A DNA stretch of 64,000 nt from Formosa sp. Hel3_A1_48 (GCF_001735715.1 NZ_CP017259.1:1952455-2016454), one strand, 5' to 3'. Numbered from the stretch's first letter, positions 36,763 through 47,753 are shown. Notes: generated from the sequence alone by a model not told the origin. Program-made: numbers and translations.

Positions 36763-37518
36763 ATGCTTACAAAACGAATCATACCTTGTTTAGATATTAA
36801 AAATGGCCGTACAGTCAAAGGGGTTAATTTTGTTAATCTCAGAGATGCTGGTGATCCAGTAGCCTTGGCCAAGCAATATGCAGCGCAAGGGGCTGACGAA
36901 TTGGTTTTTTTAGATATTGCAGCAACTTTAGAATCACGAACAACTACCCATGACATGGTTCGTGAAGTTGCGCGGCAGATTGATATACCCTTTACAGTTG
37001 GCGGTGGAGTAAGAAGCGTTGAAGATGCTGAAAAACTTTTAAAATCTGGCGCTGATAAAATCGCGGTAAATTCTTCAGCTATAAAACGACCAGTACTCAT
37101 TAAAGAATTAGCACAGGCCTTTGGAAATCAATGTATTGTAGTGGCTATAGATGCAAAAAAATTGAACGATCAATGGATGGTGTATTTGGCAGGAGGTACT
37201 ATCCCAACAGATTTAAAACTATTTGATTGGGCCAAAACAGCTGAATCCCTGGGAGCAGGTGAAATTCTTTTTACATCAATGAATCACGATGGAGTCAAAA
37301 CAGGCTTTGCAACCAAAGCACTAAAAACACTGTCAACTTCTTTAAATATACCAATAATTGCGTCTGGTGGTGCAGGACTAAAAAATCATTTCGTAGATGT
37401 ATTTAAAGCTGATGCAGCTGATGCTGCATTGGCAGCTAGTGTATTTCATTTTGGTGAAATTTCAATAACTGATCTAAAAAAAGAATTAAAAGAACATAAC
37501 ATTTCAATAAGATTATAA
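36763..37518 (+). CDS. hisF: Imidazole glycerol phosphate synthase, cyclase subunit
   Basis: HisF closes the imidazole ring and releases AICAR. The 251-residue TIM barrel has D11 in [17 protein letters not shown] and the second aspartate in [23 protein letters not shown] and PIIASGGAG are the phosphate-binding loops. It overlaps hisI by one base. Confidence 0.95.
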   Translation: MLTKRIIPCLDIKNGRTVKGVNFVNLRDAGDPVALAKQYAAQGADELVFLDIAATLESRTTTHDMVREVARQIDIPFTVGGGVRSVEDAEKLLKSGADKIAVNSSAIKRPVLIKELAQAFGNQCIVVAIDAKKLNDQWMVYLAGGTIPTDLKLFDWAKTAESLGAGEILFTSMNHDGVKTGFATKALKTLSTSLNIPIIASGGAGLKNHFVDVFKADAADAALAASVFHFGEISITDLKKELKEHNISIRL

Positions 37519-38108
37519 TGGAAATAAAATTTAACACTCAAGGATTAGTTCCGGCAATTGTTCAAGATGAACACACCAAAACAGTCTTAATGCTGGGGTA
37601 CATGAATCAAGAAGCTGTTTCTAAAACATTAGAAACCAAAAGAGTAACTTTTTATAGCCGCAGCAAACAACGCCTGTGGACAAAAGGGGAGGAGAGTGGT
37701 CATTTTTTAGAATTCATTTCGATGAAATCCGATTGTGATCATGATGCACTGTTGGTAAAGGCATTGCCTAAAGGCCCTATTTGCCATAAAGGGACGGATA
37801 ACTGTTGGGGTGAAGAAAATTTTACTAACCTCTCTTTTTTGAATTTTCTGGAGGATTTAATCGATCAACGCAAAAACGAAAGTAAATCTGTTGATTCGTA
37901 TGTTGCTGGGTTATTTGAAAAGGGAATCAACAAAATTGCTCAAAAAGTAGGAGAGGAGGCTGTAGAAGTCGTTATTGAAGCAAAAGACACTAATGAGGAT
38001 TTGTTTTTGGCAGAAAGTGCCGATTTGTTGTTTCACTTCATGATTTTACTTAAAGCAAAAGGTTTTCAACTTAATGATGTGGTAAAGGTGCTTAAATCAA
38101 GACACTAA
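37518..38108 (+). CDS. hisI: Bifunctional phosphoribosyl-AMP cyclohydrolase / phosphoribosyl-ATP pyrophosphatase
   Basis: A HisI-HisE fusion of 196 residues carrying out steps two and three of the pathway. The N-terminal HisI part shows VLMLGYMNQEA, TFYSRSKQRLWTKGEESGH and the metal-binding DCDHDALLV plus CHKGTDNCW. The C-terminal HisE part (after about residue 105) has the MazG-like VGEEAVEVVIEAKD. It is the last biosynthetic gene of the operon. Confidence 0.95.
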   Translation: MEIKFNTQGLVPAIVQDEHTKTVLMLGYMNQEAVSKTLETKRVTFYSRSKQRLWTKGEESGHFLEFISMKSDCDHDALLVKALPKGPICHKGTDNCWGEENFTNLSFLNFLEDLIDQRKNESKSVDSYVAGLFEKGINKIAQKVGEEAVEVVIEAKDTNEDLFLAESADLLFHFMILLKAKGFQLNDVVKVLKSRH

Positions 38109-38144
38109 TTTTTATATAAAGCTAAAAAGCACGACCTTGAGCGC

Positions 38145-38927
38145 ATGTTTCAAAAGCGCTTTTACTACCTAGTCAGATTTCAATTTTTGGGCTATCGTTT
38201 TCATGGGTGGCAAAAACAACCAAATACCAAAACTCTGCACCTGATGATTGACCGAACATTGAAGTATGTTCTTAAAGATCAATATTTTAAAACCTTAGCC
38301 GCCAGTCGAACAGATGCTAAAGTTTCTGCAGAAGAAGCCGCTTTTGAACTCTTTCTTAAAGATAAGCCTCTAGATGATTTAGAATTATTTATGGCAGAAT
38401 TTAATGCAAATTTGCCTCAAGACATAAGAGCGCTATCTATCGATGAAGTTACATCTGACTTTAACATCATTCAAGATTCAAAATACAAGGAGTATCATTA
38501 TATTTTTTCTCAAGGGGAGAAGTGCCATCCATTTTGTGCCCCCATAATGACTACAATTTTGGAACCTTTAAATATTTCAATGATGATTAAAGGCGCAGCT
38601 CTTTTTAAAGGGAAGCACAATTTTAAATCCTACTGCTACAAGGCCACTGATAAAGGATTGTATGAACGCGAGTTGCTGTGCTGTGAGCTTTTGGAAAATA
38701 AGCTCTACACCGCAAATTTTTTTCCCGAAAAGAGCTATATCTTGCGCGTAATAGGTAAGGGGTTTGGACGACACCAAATTCGCTTGATGATGGGGGCTTT
38801 GATTAAACTTGGTCGGGGTGAAGTAGATTTAGAGTACATAACCAAAAGCTTAACAAAAGAGTTTGAGGGTAATATTGATTACATTGCGCCTGCATCAGGG
38901 CTTATTTTACACAAAATAAATTTTTAA
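38145..38927 (+). CDS. Divergent TruA-like tRNA pseudouridine synthase
   Basis: The 260-residue product is related to TruA. It has RFQFLGYRFHGWQKQPN near the start and the catalytic aspartate in SRTDAKVSAEE, followed by KEYHYIF and a C-terminal IRLMMGALIKLGRGEV. The active-site loop differs from the canonical GRTDxGVHA: the leading Gly is Ser and the GVHA part is KVSA. It may be a second, specialised paralogue; I cannot tell which RNA position it modifies. It lies 36 bases after hisIE and could be transcribed with the his operon. Confidence 0.8.
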   Translation: MFQKRFYYLVRFQFLGYRFHGWQKQPNTKTLHLMIDRTLKYVLKDQYFKTLAASRTDAKVSAEEAAFELFLKDKPLDDLELFMAEFNANLPQDIRALSIDEVTSDFNIIQDSKYKEYHYIFSQGEKCHPFCAPIMTTILEPLNISMMIKGAALFKGKHNFKSYCYKATDKGLYERELLCCELLENKLYTANFFPEKSYILRVIGKGFGRHQIRLMMGALIKLGRGEVDLEYITKSLTKEFEGNIDYIAPASGLILHKINF

Positions 38928-39322
38928 TTTAAAGAAATTAACTGGTCTTTCAATCGTTCTTTTAACATCGAAAAAATACGCTTATTGAATATCGAACTAT
39001 CTTTGTGGTAGGTAATGAGCTCTTTAGCAGTAAACAGACCAATTACGATGCCCAAAAGCTGTTGTTTTAATGCCATGTTTGACTTGAAGTGATTATCTAT
39101 TGAGGACGTCTTTTCCAAATTGTTGAGTTGATTAAAATCTTGTTTTTTGTTTTTTAATTCCGTTAAAAAGGTGCTTACAATGTGCTCATTTTGAAATTTC
39201 AAAAGGGGACGTAAAACAGTGTTTTGAAAGGCTTCTATTGAACTTGTATCTCCTAAAACCTGTGCAGAAGAAATTTCAGGCCTAATTTGGATGATTTTTT
39301 CATCTCTAGAATTTACGCTCAT
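38924..39322 (-). CDS. Conserved flavobacterial protein of unknown function
   Basis: The 132-residue protein is mostly helical and soluble, with IQIRPEIS near the start and KRIFSMLKERLKDQLISL at the end. I recall similar proteins labelled glyoxalase in flavobacterial annotations, but no VOC metal-binding pattern is visible, so that label is not supported. The start overlaps the mscS end by 17 bases, indicating co-transcription. The 3' end overlaps the TruA-like gene by 4 bases. Confidence 0.68.
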   Translation of the reverse strand: MSVNSRDEKIIQIRPEISSAQVLGDTSSIEAFQNTVLRPLLKFQNEHIVSTFLTELKNKKQDFNQLNNLEKTSSIDNHFKSNMALKQQLLGIVIGLFTAKELITYHKDSSIFNKRIFSMLKERLKDQLISLN

Positions 39323-40532
39323 AGATCTCTAAGTCGAATGTAGAAGCAGAAGCTATAATATGATCAAAAATATCGGCTATAATGTACTCGTAATTTTGCC
39401 AGCGTTTATCGTTACTGAAGGCATATATTTCAATAGGCAAGCCGTTTTCATCAGGTTGGAGTTGGCGAGCCATTACCATTAAATCTTTATTGATTGCAGA
39501 ATGTTTTTCTATATAAGATTCGATATACTTTCGAAAAACACCAATATTAGTCAAGTTCCTTCCATTTATTAAAAGAGACTTATCCACTTGATAAGACGAG
39601 TTATATGCTGTAATGTCCTCAACCTTTTTTGATAGGTATTCCTGAATCAAATCAATTTTAGATAATTTTTTCAAATCTTCATTAGTTAAATGGCGAACAC
39701 TTGACATACGGATATTCAAAGAACGTTTGATGCGGCGCCCATTAGATTCGGTCATACCACGCCAGTTTTTGAAGGAATCAGAAATTAGCGCATAGGTTGG
39801 AATTGTGGTAATTGTATGGTCAAAATTACGCACTTTAACAGTCGCTAAATTAATTTCAATTACATCGCCATCAGCGCCATATTTTTGAAAGGTAATCCAA
39901 TCACCAATGCGTACCATATCATTTACAGAAACTTGGATGCTGGCTACAAAACCAAGAATTGTATCTTTAAATACTAAAATAACAACAGCAGACACTGTAC
40001 CTAAACCAGCCATAAATTCCCAGAACGAAATCCCAGAAAGTGCTGCGAAAGTGGCAAAAACAGCCGTAAGCCACACAAAAATCATAATCACTTGAATGTA
40101 ACTATCTATAGGTTTGTCTTTTAGGCGTTCAACAGATTTAAAAAAATCTTTTACCGAGCCTAAAACACTGCGAAGGCCCCAAACGGTAAAAATAATTCCA
40201 ATAACTATTATTAGTTTTTCAAGTGAAAATTGCCAACGCGCATGTTCAAAAAATATACTTGGAATACATTTGTATGCTACAATAAGAGGAAAAATATGAG
40301 CGAGGTTTCTTGGAACTTGATGCATAATCATTATGTCATCAAACTTAGTCTTTGAGCGCTTTGCAATCTTACTAAATGTAACGCGAATAATAGTTCTAAT
40401 GATAAAGTCTAGTACGAAAATAATCACCAGAATGGCAAAAACAAGCAGTAAAATACTGGTCCAATCGGCCACAGTTTCACTGACTCCAGCAGAGGATAAA
40501 AGATGCTTAAGTTTGTTGAGAAAAAATTCCAT
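39306..40532 (-). CDS. Mechanosensitive ion channel, MscS/YbdG family
   Basis: The 408-residue membrane protein has about five transmembrane segments in the first 190 residues. The pore-lining and beta-domain signature of the MscS family follows (GLGTVSAVVILVFKDTILG, then VRIGDWITFQKYGADGDV and KVRNFDHTITTIPT). The length and a longer C-terminal domain resemble E. coli YbdG rather than MscS. It relieves osmotic pressure. It is the second gene of a three-gene minus-strand unit. Confidence 0.88.
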   Translation of the reverse strand: MEFFLNKLKHLLSSAGVSETVADWTSILLLVFAILVIIFVLDFIIRTIIRVTFSKIAKRSKTKFDDIMIMHQVPRNLAHIFPLIVAYKCIPSIFFEHARWQFSLEKLIIVIGIIFTVWGLRSVLGSVKDFFKSVERLKDKPIDSYIQVIMIFVWLTAVFATFAALSGISFWEFMAGLGTVSAVVILVFKDTILGFVASIQVSVNDMVRIGDWITFQKYGADGDVIEINLATVKVRNFDHTITTIPTYALISDSFKNWRGMTESNGRRIKRSLNIRMSSVRHLTNEDLKKLSKIDLIQEYLSKKVEDITAYNSSYQVDKSLLINGRNLTNIGVFRKYIESYIEKHSAINKDLMVMARQLQPDENGLPIEIYAFSNDKRWQNYEYIIADIFDHIIASASTFDLEIYERKF

Positions 40533-40551
40533 TTAAAATTAAAGCTAAGGT

Positions 40552-40836
40552 TTAGTTTTTCTTATTTAAATTGTATTCTACTACAAATGTACCAAAAGGA
40601 ATGACAGATGCTGCTAAAACAGCCAAAAAGTTATTTTTTATCCACTGATTGTCAACTCTCAAGACTAAAGCTAAAGCTATATAGCCCATAAATAAGAGGC
40701 CGTGTGGCATTCCCAGCATTTTAACGAACGATGGATCGTCTTTCAAGTACTTAACAGGAACAGCAATTCCAAGCAGAAGGATGTACGATAAACCCTCCAT
40801 AAAGGCAACAACGCGAAAAACAGTAATCAATCTCAT
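40552..40836 (-). CDS. DUF3817 family small membrane protein
   Basis: The 94-residue product has three predicted membrane helices and the DUF3817 pattern FRVVAFMEGLSYILLL followed by GMPHGLLFMGYI. The function is unknown; family members are often found beside transporters or channels. It has its own -7 box and is followed by mscS after 19 bases. Confidence 0.82.
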   Translation of the reverse strand: MRLITVFRVVAFMEGLSYILLLGIAVPVKYLKDDPSFVKMLGMPHGLLFMGYIALALVLRVDNQWIKNNFLAVLAASVIPFGTFVVEYNLNKKN

Positions 40837-40860
40837 TTATTATAAATTAGAAATAGGGTA

Positions 40861-40868
40861 CAAAAATA
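40861..40868 (-). promoter_or_regulatory. -7 box for the DUF3817-mscS group
   Basis: On the minus strand TATTTTTG matches TAnnTTTG exactly and lies 24 bases before the ATG at 40836. The 140-base gap to ilvA otherwise holds AT-rich repeats and an inverted ctcaa/ttgag, and no gene. Confidence 0.5.
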
Positions 40869-40977
40869 CAAAATATATATATGTAGAAGATGAATAACTC
40901 AATTTTACATAATATAAATTATAATACAACGTAACAACTCAATTTTTGAGGCTAGAGTTTGTGGGTACAATAAAAGA

Positions 40978-42243
40978 CTAAACTAAAAATTGGAACAACT
41001 CTGGTTTATCGTTCAAATAATCTCCGAAAAAATTATGTTTTTTAAGTTTTGTAATTAAAGGTTGAAGATCGTCTTGAGATTTGAGTTGAATACCAACTAC
41101 AGCTACATCATTCTCACGATTTACTTTTTTAGTATACTCAAAGTGTGTGATATCATCATTGGGACCTAACATGTCAACCACAAATTCGCGCAAAGCACCC
41201 GGACGCTGTGGAAATTTAATTATGAAGTAATGTTTTAAATTTGCATACAATAGCGCACGTTCTTTTATTTCTGCTGTTCTGGTAATATCATTGTTACTTC
41301 CACTTACCAAGCAAACAACTGTTTTGCCTTTAATTTCGTCTTTAAATTCATCCAAAGCAGCTATACTCATAACGCCAGCAGGTTCTGCAACAATTGCATC
41401 TTTATTGTACATTTCTAGGATTGTTTGGCATATTTTCCCTTCGTGCACAGTAGTCATTACATCCAGATTCTTATTACATATTTCGAATGTTAAATCACCA
41501 ACACGTTGTACAGATGCTCCATCAACAAATTTTTCTATTTTCTCTAATTGAACTACTTCTCCTTTTGAGATTGATTTTGACATTGACGGTGCTCCAGCTG
41601 GTTCTACTCCAATAATTTTGGTTTTTGGAGATAATCCTTTAACGATAGAAGATAATCCTGATGCTAATCCACCGCCACCTACTGGAATAAATATATAATC
41701 AATACTTTCTTTAGCCTGCTGTACAATTTCTAATCCTACTGTACCCTGCCCTTCTATAACTTTAGGGTCATTGAACGGATGTACCAGGGGTTTTCCAAAT
41801 TGTTTACATTCTTCTGTTGCTTTGTGGTATGAATCGTCAAAAGTATCTCCTACCAAAACAACCTCGACAAAATCTTGACCAAACATTTTTACTTGCTCCA
41901 CCTTTTGATTTGGTGTTGGAGCTGGCATAAAAATCTTTCCTTTAATCTTCAACAAACGACAGGAAAGCGCTACACCTTGAGCGTGATTACCGGCACTAGC
42001 ACAAATAATACCATTTTTTGTTTCTTCAGGATCTAAAGAAGAAATCTTATTGTAAGCCCCTCTAATTTTGTAGGATCTTACTTGTTGTAAATCCTCACGT
42101 TTAAAAAGAATTTTACATTTGTATTTCTCAGAAAATCGAATATGTTCTTCTAAAGGCGATACAGCAGCAATGCCCTTAAGTTTTTCAGCCGCAGCCTTTA
42201 TGGCTTTTACTGTTGGAATATATTTAGTTTGAAGAACACTCAT
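40978..42243 (-). CDS. ilvA: Threonine ammonia-lyase (threonine dehydratase)
   Basis: IlvA deaminates threonine to 2-oxobutanoate, the entry to isoleucine. The product has 421 residues, the form with a single C-terminal regulatory (ACT-like) domain at about 330-421. The PLP lysine is K59 in RSYKIRGAYNKI, and the glycine-rich loop is VGGGGLASGL. It is the last gene of ilvDBNCA, and the threonine comes from thrABC in the same window. Confidence 0.95.
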   Translation of the reverse strand: MSVLQTKYIPTVKAIKAAAEKLKGIAAVSPLEEHIRFSEKYKCKILFKREDLQQVRSYKIRGAYNKISSLDPEETKNGIICASAGNHAQGVALSCRLLKIKGKIFMPAPTPNQKVEQVKMFGQDFVEVVLVGDTFDDSYHKATEECKQFGKPLVHPFNDPKVIEGQGTVGLEIVQQAKESIDYIFIPVGGGGLASGLSSIVKGLSPKTKIIGVEPAGAPSMSKSISKGEVVQLEKIEKFVDGASVQRVGDLTFEICNKNLDVMTTVHEGKICQTILEMYNKDAIVAEPAGVMSIAALDEFKDEIKGKTVVCLVSGSNNDITRTAEIKERALLYANLKHYFIIKFPQRPGALREFVVDMLGPNDDITHFEYTKKVNRENDVAVVGIQLKSQDDLQPLITKLKKHNFFGDYLNDKPELFQFLV

Positions 42244-42253
42244 ATGGATTGAA

Positions 42254-43735
42254 TTATGCTTCTGTTTTGATTACCTTCATATCGGTCATCGCTTGTCTCA
42301 AAGTACTGCCAATTGATTCAATTGAATGAGTTCTAATTGCTTGATTTACAGAAATTAAAGTTGCATTATCTACGGCATTAGTTTCAGAAGAATATGCCAA
42401 GCCTATAACATCTGTTTTTACTGTTTTCATAAAATCTACCAATAATGGTTTACATGCATGATCAAACAAATAACAACCATATTCAGCAGTATCAGAAATA
42501 ATACGGTTCATCTCAAATAATTTTTTTCGAGCGACAGTGTTGGCAATTAATGGTAATTCATGTAAAGATTCGTAATAAGCAGATTCTTCAACAATACCTG
42601 AAGCAACCATTGTCTCGAATGCTAGTTCAACACCAGCACGAACGAAAGCTACCATAAGCACACCATGGTCAAAATACTCCTGTTCATCAATAGAATTGGA
42701 GGTTGCTGCTGTTTTTTCAAACGCTGTTTCACCTGTTGCAGCGCGCCATGATAATAAGTTGACGTCATCGTTAGCCCAATCTTCCATCATTGTTTTTGAA
42801 AAATGCCCAGACATGATGTCGTTCATGTGTTTTTCAAACAACGGCTGCATTATCGTTTTTAACTCTTCAGATAATTCAAAGGCTTTGATTTTCGCAGGAT
42901 TAGACAAGCGATCCATCATATTTGTAATTCCACCATGTTTTAGTGCTTCTGTGATTGTTTCCCATCCGTATTGAATCAATTTAGAAGCATACGAAGGCTC
43001 TATCCCCTCCTCTACCATTTTATCAAAGGATAAAATAGAAGCGGTTTGCAATACGCCACAAAGGATAGTCTGCTCTCCCATAAGATCACTTTTTACTTCA
43101 GCGACAAAAGAAGATTCTAAAACCCCTGCTTTGTGCCCGCCTGTAGCTACGGCATAGGCTTTAGCTTGCGCCCAACCTTTTCCTTCAGGGTCATTTTCTG
43201 GATGTACGGCTATAAGAGTAGGTACACCAAATCCACGCTTGTACTCTTCGCGAACCTCACTGCCAGGACATTTAGGTGCTACCATAATTACAGTCAAATC
43301 TTTTCGAATTTGCTTTCCTTCTTCAACAATATTAAAGCCATGAGAGTACGATAGTGTTGCTCCATTTTTCATAAGCGGCATTACGGTATCTACAACATTA
43401 GAATGTTGTTTGTCTGGGGTAAGATTTAATACCACATCTGCAGTAGGAATTAAATCTTGATATGTTCCGACTGTGAATCCATTTCCAGAAGCATTTTTGA
43501 ATGATTGGCGTTCTTCAGCGATGGCTTGTGCGCGTAGTGCATAGGAAATATCTAAGCCCGAATCGCGCATGTTAAGTCCTTGATTTAATCCTTGAGCGCC
43601 ACATCCTACAATGACGATTTTTTTACCAATTAAGGCCTCAACACCAGCTTCAAACTCTGATGTTCCCATAAATCGACATTTCGATAGTTGATCGAGTTTT
43701 TGTCCTAAAGAAAGTGTATTAAAATAATTTACCAT
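42254..43735 (-). CDS. ilvC: Ketol-acid reductoisomerase, class II (long form)
   Basis: IlvC isomerises and reduces acetohydroxy acids with NADPH. The 493-residue product is the long class II form with a duplicated C-terminal domain. It is strikingly similar to E. coli IlvC (for example [20 protein letters not shown] and DNRLSNPAK-type [27 protein letters not shown]). The NADPH motif GCGAQG is at 44-49. Gap to ilvN is 13 bases. Confidence 0.95.
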   Translation of the reverse strand: MVNYFNTLSLGQKLDQLSKCRFMGTSEFEAGVEALIGKKIVIVGCGAQGLNQGLNMRDSGLDISYALRAQAIAEERQSFKNASGNGFTVGTYQDLIPTADVVLNLTPDKQHSNVVDTVMPLMKNGATLSYSHGFNIVEEGKQIRKDLTVIMVAPKCPGSEVREEYKRGFGVPTLIAVHPENDPEGKGWAQAKAYAVATGGHKAGVLESSFVAEVKSDLMGEQTILCGVLQTASILSFDKMVEEGIEPSYASKLIQYGWETITEALKHGGITNMMDRLSNPAKIKAFELSEELKTIMQPLFEKHMNDIMSGHFSKTMMEDWANDDVNLLSWRAATGETAFEKTAATSNSIDEQEYFDHGVLMVAFVRAGVELAFETMVASGIVEESAYYESLHELPLIANTVARKKLFEMNRIISDTAEYGCYLFDHACKPLLVDFMKTVKTDVIGLAYSSETNAVDNATLISVNQAIRTHSIESIGSTLRQAMTDMKVIKTEA

Positions 43736-43748
43736 TTTTTTTATTTGA

Positions 43749-44279
43749 TTAGTTATTAAATGCAGCGAGCATTTCAGTTATTTTCATTTCATCTTTTGTG
43801 ACGGCGATACGTCCTGATCGAACAAATTGCATGATGCCAAAAGCACTCAGTTCTCTATGCAACATTTCTATTTCATGTCTTCTTCCCGATTTTTCAAGCA
43901 CAAAAAAGTCGCGATTTACTGTTACAATACGTGCATCACTTTCTTTAATTATGTTTTGAATTTGTCGTTCTTCAAACAATAGTTCTGATTTTATTTTGAA
44001 CATACAGGATTCTAGGTAAATAGTTTCCTCATCGGTGTGGTAAAATGCCTTGATGACTTCTATCTGCTTTTCTATCTGTCCAATAATTTTTCTGACATTG
44101 ACTTCCGTCATATTAACCAAGATTGTGAAACGTGATACCGCTTCAATTTCCGAAACGGAAATATTCATACTTTCAATATTGATATGTCGGCGTTGAAAAA
44201 TAGCAGAGATACGATTGAGTAGCCCAATGTTATTTTCTGTGTAAACAGAAATAGTGTATTGCTTTCTTGTGTGTTCCAT
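43749..44279 (-). CDS. ilvN: Acetolactate synthase small (regulatory) subunit
   Basis: The regulatory subunit that confers valine feedback on IlvB. The product has 176 residues with an N-terminal ACT domain, beginning [21 protein letters not shown] near residue 8, and an ALS_ss_C domain. It starts 8 bases after ilvB. Confidence 0.94.
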   Translation of the reverse strand: MEHTRKQYTISVYTENNIGLLNRISAIFQRRHINIESMNISVSEIEAVSRFTILVNMTEVNVRKIIGQIEKQIEVIKAFYHTDEETIYLESCMFKIKSELLFEERQIQNIIKESDARIVTVNRDFFVLEKSGRRHEIEMLHRELSAFGIMQFVRSGRIAVTKDEMKITEMLAAFNN

Positions 44280-44287
44280 CTTTATTA

Positions 44288-46021
44288 TTATTCAAGTCTT
44301 ATTTCAGATACCGAAGCACCAGATGGTATCATCGGAAATACATTGTCTTCTTTCTCAACACAAACTTCCAAAAAATATGCTTCTTCAGAAGTCATCATTT
44401 CTTGGATTGCGGTTGCCAATTCTTCTCTTTTAGTGACACGCTTTGCCTCAATGTGGTATCCTTTTGCGATGGTCACAAAATCAGGGTTAGTCATTTCTGT
44501 TGAAGCATAGCGTTTGTCAAAAAATAATTGTTGCCACTGACGCACCATTCCTAAGAAATCATTATTCAAAACAACAATTTTTACCGCTGCTTTCGTTTGG
44601 AATATTGTTCCGAGTTCTTGTATTGTCATTTGGTATCCGCCATCTCCAATCACAGCCACGACTTCACGTTCTGGTGTAGCCATTTTTGCTCCTATTGCTG
44701 CTGGTAAAGCAAAGCCCATGGTCCCCAAGCCACCAGAAGTAATATTACCTCTAGATTTGTTAAACTCTGCGTAACGACAAGCAATCATTTGATGTTGTCC
44801 AACATCAGACACAATAGCTGCCTCACCTCTACTCTGGAGATTTATCTCCTTTAAAACTTCACCCATCGTAAGTCCATCTTTGGTTGGATGCAAGTCATTT
44901 TTTATTACTTTTTCAAATTCTATTTTTAATAAATCTTTGAATTGCTGATGCCAATCACCATACGATTTTTCTTTAATCATTGGCAATATTTCAGACAAGG
45001 TTTCTTTCACATCGCCAAGGACTGGAATATCTGCAATTACATTTTTATCAATTTCGGCTGGATCTATTTCAAAATGGATCACTTTTGCTTGGGTTGCGTA
45101 ATCGCTAAGTTTTCCAGTAACACGGTCATCAAAGCGCATTCCTATGGCCAACAAAACATCACATTCATTGGTCAATTTATTTGGCGCATAATTTCCATGC
45201 ATACCAACCATACCAACGTTTAAAGGGTGGGATGTTGGAATCGCAGATACACCCATGATTGTCCATGCCGCAGGAATACCAGATTTTTCCACAAATGCTT
45301 TAAACTCATCCTCTGCTTCTCCCAAAATAACTCCTTGCCCCCAAACAATCATTGGGTTTTTGGCGTCATTTATAGCTTGGGCAGCTGATTTTAAGATACT
45401 TGTATCTACTTTAGGCACAGGCTTATAACTGCGTACACCCTCACATTTTTTATATGTAAAATCAAAAGTTTCAAATTGTGCGTCCTTGGTGATGTCAATC
45501 AATACTGGCCCTGGTCTTCCACTTTTGGCAATGTAAAACGCCTTAGCAATTACTTCTGGAATTTCTTCTGCACGAGTAATTTGATGGTTCCATTTAGTGA
45601 CAGGTGTTGAAATACCGACAATATCGGTTTCTTGAAATGCATCACTACCCAACAAATGCGAAGGGACTTGACCCGTTATGCATACCATAGGGGTCGAATC
45701 AATTTGCGCATCAGCAATGCCCGTGATAAGATTTGTAGCTCCAGGACCTGAAGTCGCCATAGCAACTCCTACACGTCCTGAAATTCGAGCAAACCCTTGA
45801 GCTGAATGTGTAGCACCTTGTTCATGACGCGTAAGCACATGATGAATTTGATCTTGATATTTAAACAGTTCATCATAAACAGGCATTATTGCACCGCCAG
45901 GATAACCATAAATTATATCTACTCCTTCAGCGATTAAACTACGTACTAGAGCCTCACAACCTGTAATATGTTCACTTTCTTGATTAAGATAGTTTGTTTT
46001 AGTTTTAGCTTTTACATCCAT
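44288..46021 (-). CDS. ilvB: Acetolactate synthase large (catalytic) subunit
   Basis: This thiamine diphosphate enzyme condenses pyruvate with pyruvate or 2-oxobutanoate. The product has 577 residues. The catalytic glutamate is E67 in LTRHEQGATHSAQGFAR. The ThDP/Mg motif begins GDGGYQMT and continues to LNNDFLGMVRQWQ. It follows ilvD after 17 bases. Confidence 0.95.
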   Translation of the reverse strand: MDVKAKTKTNYLNQESEHITGCEALVRSLIAEGVDIIYGYPGGAIMPVYDELFKYQDQIHHVLTRHEQGATHSAQGFARISGRVGVAMATSGPGATNLITGIADAQIDSTPMVCITGQVPSHLLGSDAFQETDIVGISTPVTKWNHQITRAEEIPEVIAKAFYIAKSGRPGPVLIDITKDAQFETFDFTYKKCEGVRSYKPVPKVDTSILKSAAQAINDAKNPMIVWGQGVILGEAEDEFKAFVEKSGIPAAWTIMGVSAIPTSHPLNVGMVGMHGNYAPNKLTNECDVLLAIGMRFDDRVTGKLSDYATQAKVIHFEIDPAEIDKNVIADIPVLGDVKETLSEILPMIKEKSYGDWHQQFKDLLKIEFEKVIKNDLHPTKDGLTMGEVLKEINLQSRGEAAIVSDVGQHQMIACRYAEFNKSRGNITSGGLGTMGFALPAAIGAKMATPEREVVAVIGDGGYQMTIQELGTIFQTKAAVKIVVLNNDFLGMVRQWQQLFFDKRYASTEMTNPDFVTIAKGYHIEAKRVTKREELATAIQEMMTSEEAYFLEVCVEKEDNVFPMIPSGASVSEIRLE

Positions 46022-46038
46022 AAATTATTTTTTTTGGA

Positions 46039-47718
46039 TTAAAATTCATCTGTTACACATCCCTGAGATGCAGACGAAACAGTTTTTGCATATTTAAACA
46101 GCACACCTCTAGAAACTTTAAGATCAGGTGCTGTCCATTGTTCTTTTCGTTTTGCTAATTCTTCATTAGAAATTCCTAAGTTGATGCTGTTAGATTCAGC
46201 ATCTATGGTAATGGTGTCACCATCTTTAACTAATGCGATCGCTCCCCCCTCTTGAGCTTCGGGAGTGATGTGCCCCACCACAAATCCGTGGGTGCCACCA
46301 GAGAATCGACCATCTGTTATTAAAGCTACATCTTTACCTAATCCTGCACCCATGATCGCTGCAGTTGGCTTAAGCATTTCTGGCATTCCTGGTCCACCTT
46401 TTGGGCCCTCGTAACGGATGACAACTACGTCACCCTTTTTGACTTTACCATCGCGAATACCGTCATTTGCAGCATACTCACCATTGAATACTTTTGCTTT
46501 TCCAGTAAATTTGAGCCCCTCTTTACCAGTGATTTTTGCAACACTTCCTTCCGTAGCTAGATTTCCATACAACATGCGTAGGTGACCTGAAGCTTTTATG
46601 GGATTTGTTAGCGGTTTGATTACTTCCTGCCCTTCAACTAAGCCACTTACATGCTCAAGATTCTCAGCAAGTGTTTTTCCGGTGACTGTCAAACAATCCC
46701 CGTGTAATAAATTGTGCTTTAAAAGGTATTTAAGAACGGCTGGTATACCTCCAACACGATGAACGTCTTCCATTAAAAATTTGCCACTAGGCTTGAGGTC
46801 TGCTAAAAATGGTGTCTCATCGCTTATGCGTTGAAAATCTTCTAAGGTGAATTTGATATTTGCTGCTCTAGCAATTGCCAAGAAGTGAAGTACAGCATTA
46901 GTTGACCCCCCAAGCACGGTAATAAGTCTAATCGCATTTTCTAAAGACTTTTTTGTGATGATATCCGAGGGCTTAATGTCTTTTTCAAGAAGTAAACGAA
47001 TGGCCTCTCCTGCTGCTATTGCTTCTTCTTTTTTTTCTTTTCCTGTCGCTGGGTTAGAAGAATTGTATGGAAGTGCCATTCCCAATGCTTCTATTGCCGA
47101 GGCCATTGTGTTTGCAGTATACATTCCACCACAAGCGCCAGCACCTGGACAGGCTTTCTGAACAATATTTTGAAATTCACTTTCCTCCATAGTCCCAGCA
47201 ACCTTGCTTCCCCAAGCTTCAAAAGCAGATACAATATCTAACTTTTGACCATTGTGACAACCAGAATCAATTGTACCGCCATAAACCAAAATAGAGGGCT
47301 TGTTCACACGTATCATGGCCATTAGTGCGCCCGGCATGTTCTTATCACAACCCACAACAGTAATCATTCCGTCGTAACTCATAGCTTGAACAACGGTCTC
47401 CATAGAATCTGCTATAACATCCCTTGATGGTAATGAAAAACGCATACCTGGAGTACCCATTGAAATACCGTCGCTGACACCGATGGTGTTAAAGATCAAA
47501 CCAACAACATCTTTTTTAAGAGTTCCAGACTTAACCAACTTAGCTAAATCGTTCAAATGCATATTACATGGATTTCCCTCATAGCCTGTACTTGCGATAC
47601 CAACAAATGGTTTTTCGAAATCTGACCGAGTCAGACCAATAGCATGTAGCATAGCTTGTGCAGCGGGCTGAGTTGGGTCTTGTGTTATAGCTTTACTGAA
47701 CTTATTTAATGACTGCAT
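46039..47718 (-). CDS. ilvD: Dihydroxy-acid dehydratase
   Basis: IlvD dehydrates dihydroxy acids to 2-oxo acids in isoleucine and valine synthesis. The product has 559 residues. Three conserved cluster-binding cysteines are C51 (GNPCNMHL), C124 (VGCDKNMPG) and C196 (GAGACGGMY), which fits the iron-sulfur dehydratase family; the cluster type is not decided here. It is the first gene of ilvDBNCA, and a -7 box lies upstream. Confidence 0.95.
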   Translation of the reverse strand: MQSLNKFSKAITQDPTQPAAQAMLHAIGLTRSDFEKPFVGIASTGYEGNPCNMHLNDLAKLVKSGTLKKDVVGLIFNTIGVSDGISMGTPGMRFSLPSRDVIADSMETVVQAMSYDGMITVVGCDKNMPGALMAMIRVNKPSILVYGGTIDSGCHNGQKLDIVSAFEAWGSKVAGTMEESEFQNIVQKACPGAGACGGMYTANTMASAIEALGMALPYNSSNPATGKEKKEEAIAAGEAIRLLLEKDIKPSDIITKKSLENAIRLITVLGGSTNAVLHFLAIARAANIKFTLEDFQRISDETPFLADLKPSGKFLMEDVHRVGGIPAVLKYLLKHNLLHGDCLTVTGKTLAENLEHVSGLVEGQEVIKPLTNPIKASGHLRMLYGNLATEGSVAKITGKEGLKFTGKAKVFNGEYAANDGIRDGKVKKGDVVVIRYEGPKGGPGMPEMLKPTAAIMGAGLGKDVALITDGRFSGGTHGFVVGHITPEAQEGGAIALVKDGDTITIDAESNSINLGISNEELAKRKEQWTAPDLKVSRGVLFKYAKTVSSASQGCVTDEF

Positions 47719-47753
47719 ATTTTGGAGAAATAACGTTAAAATGTGTTATGTAT

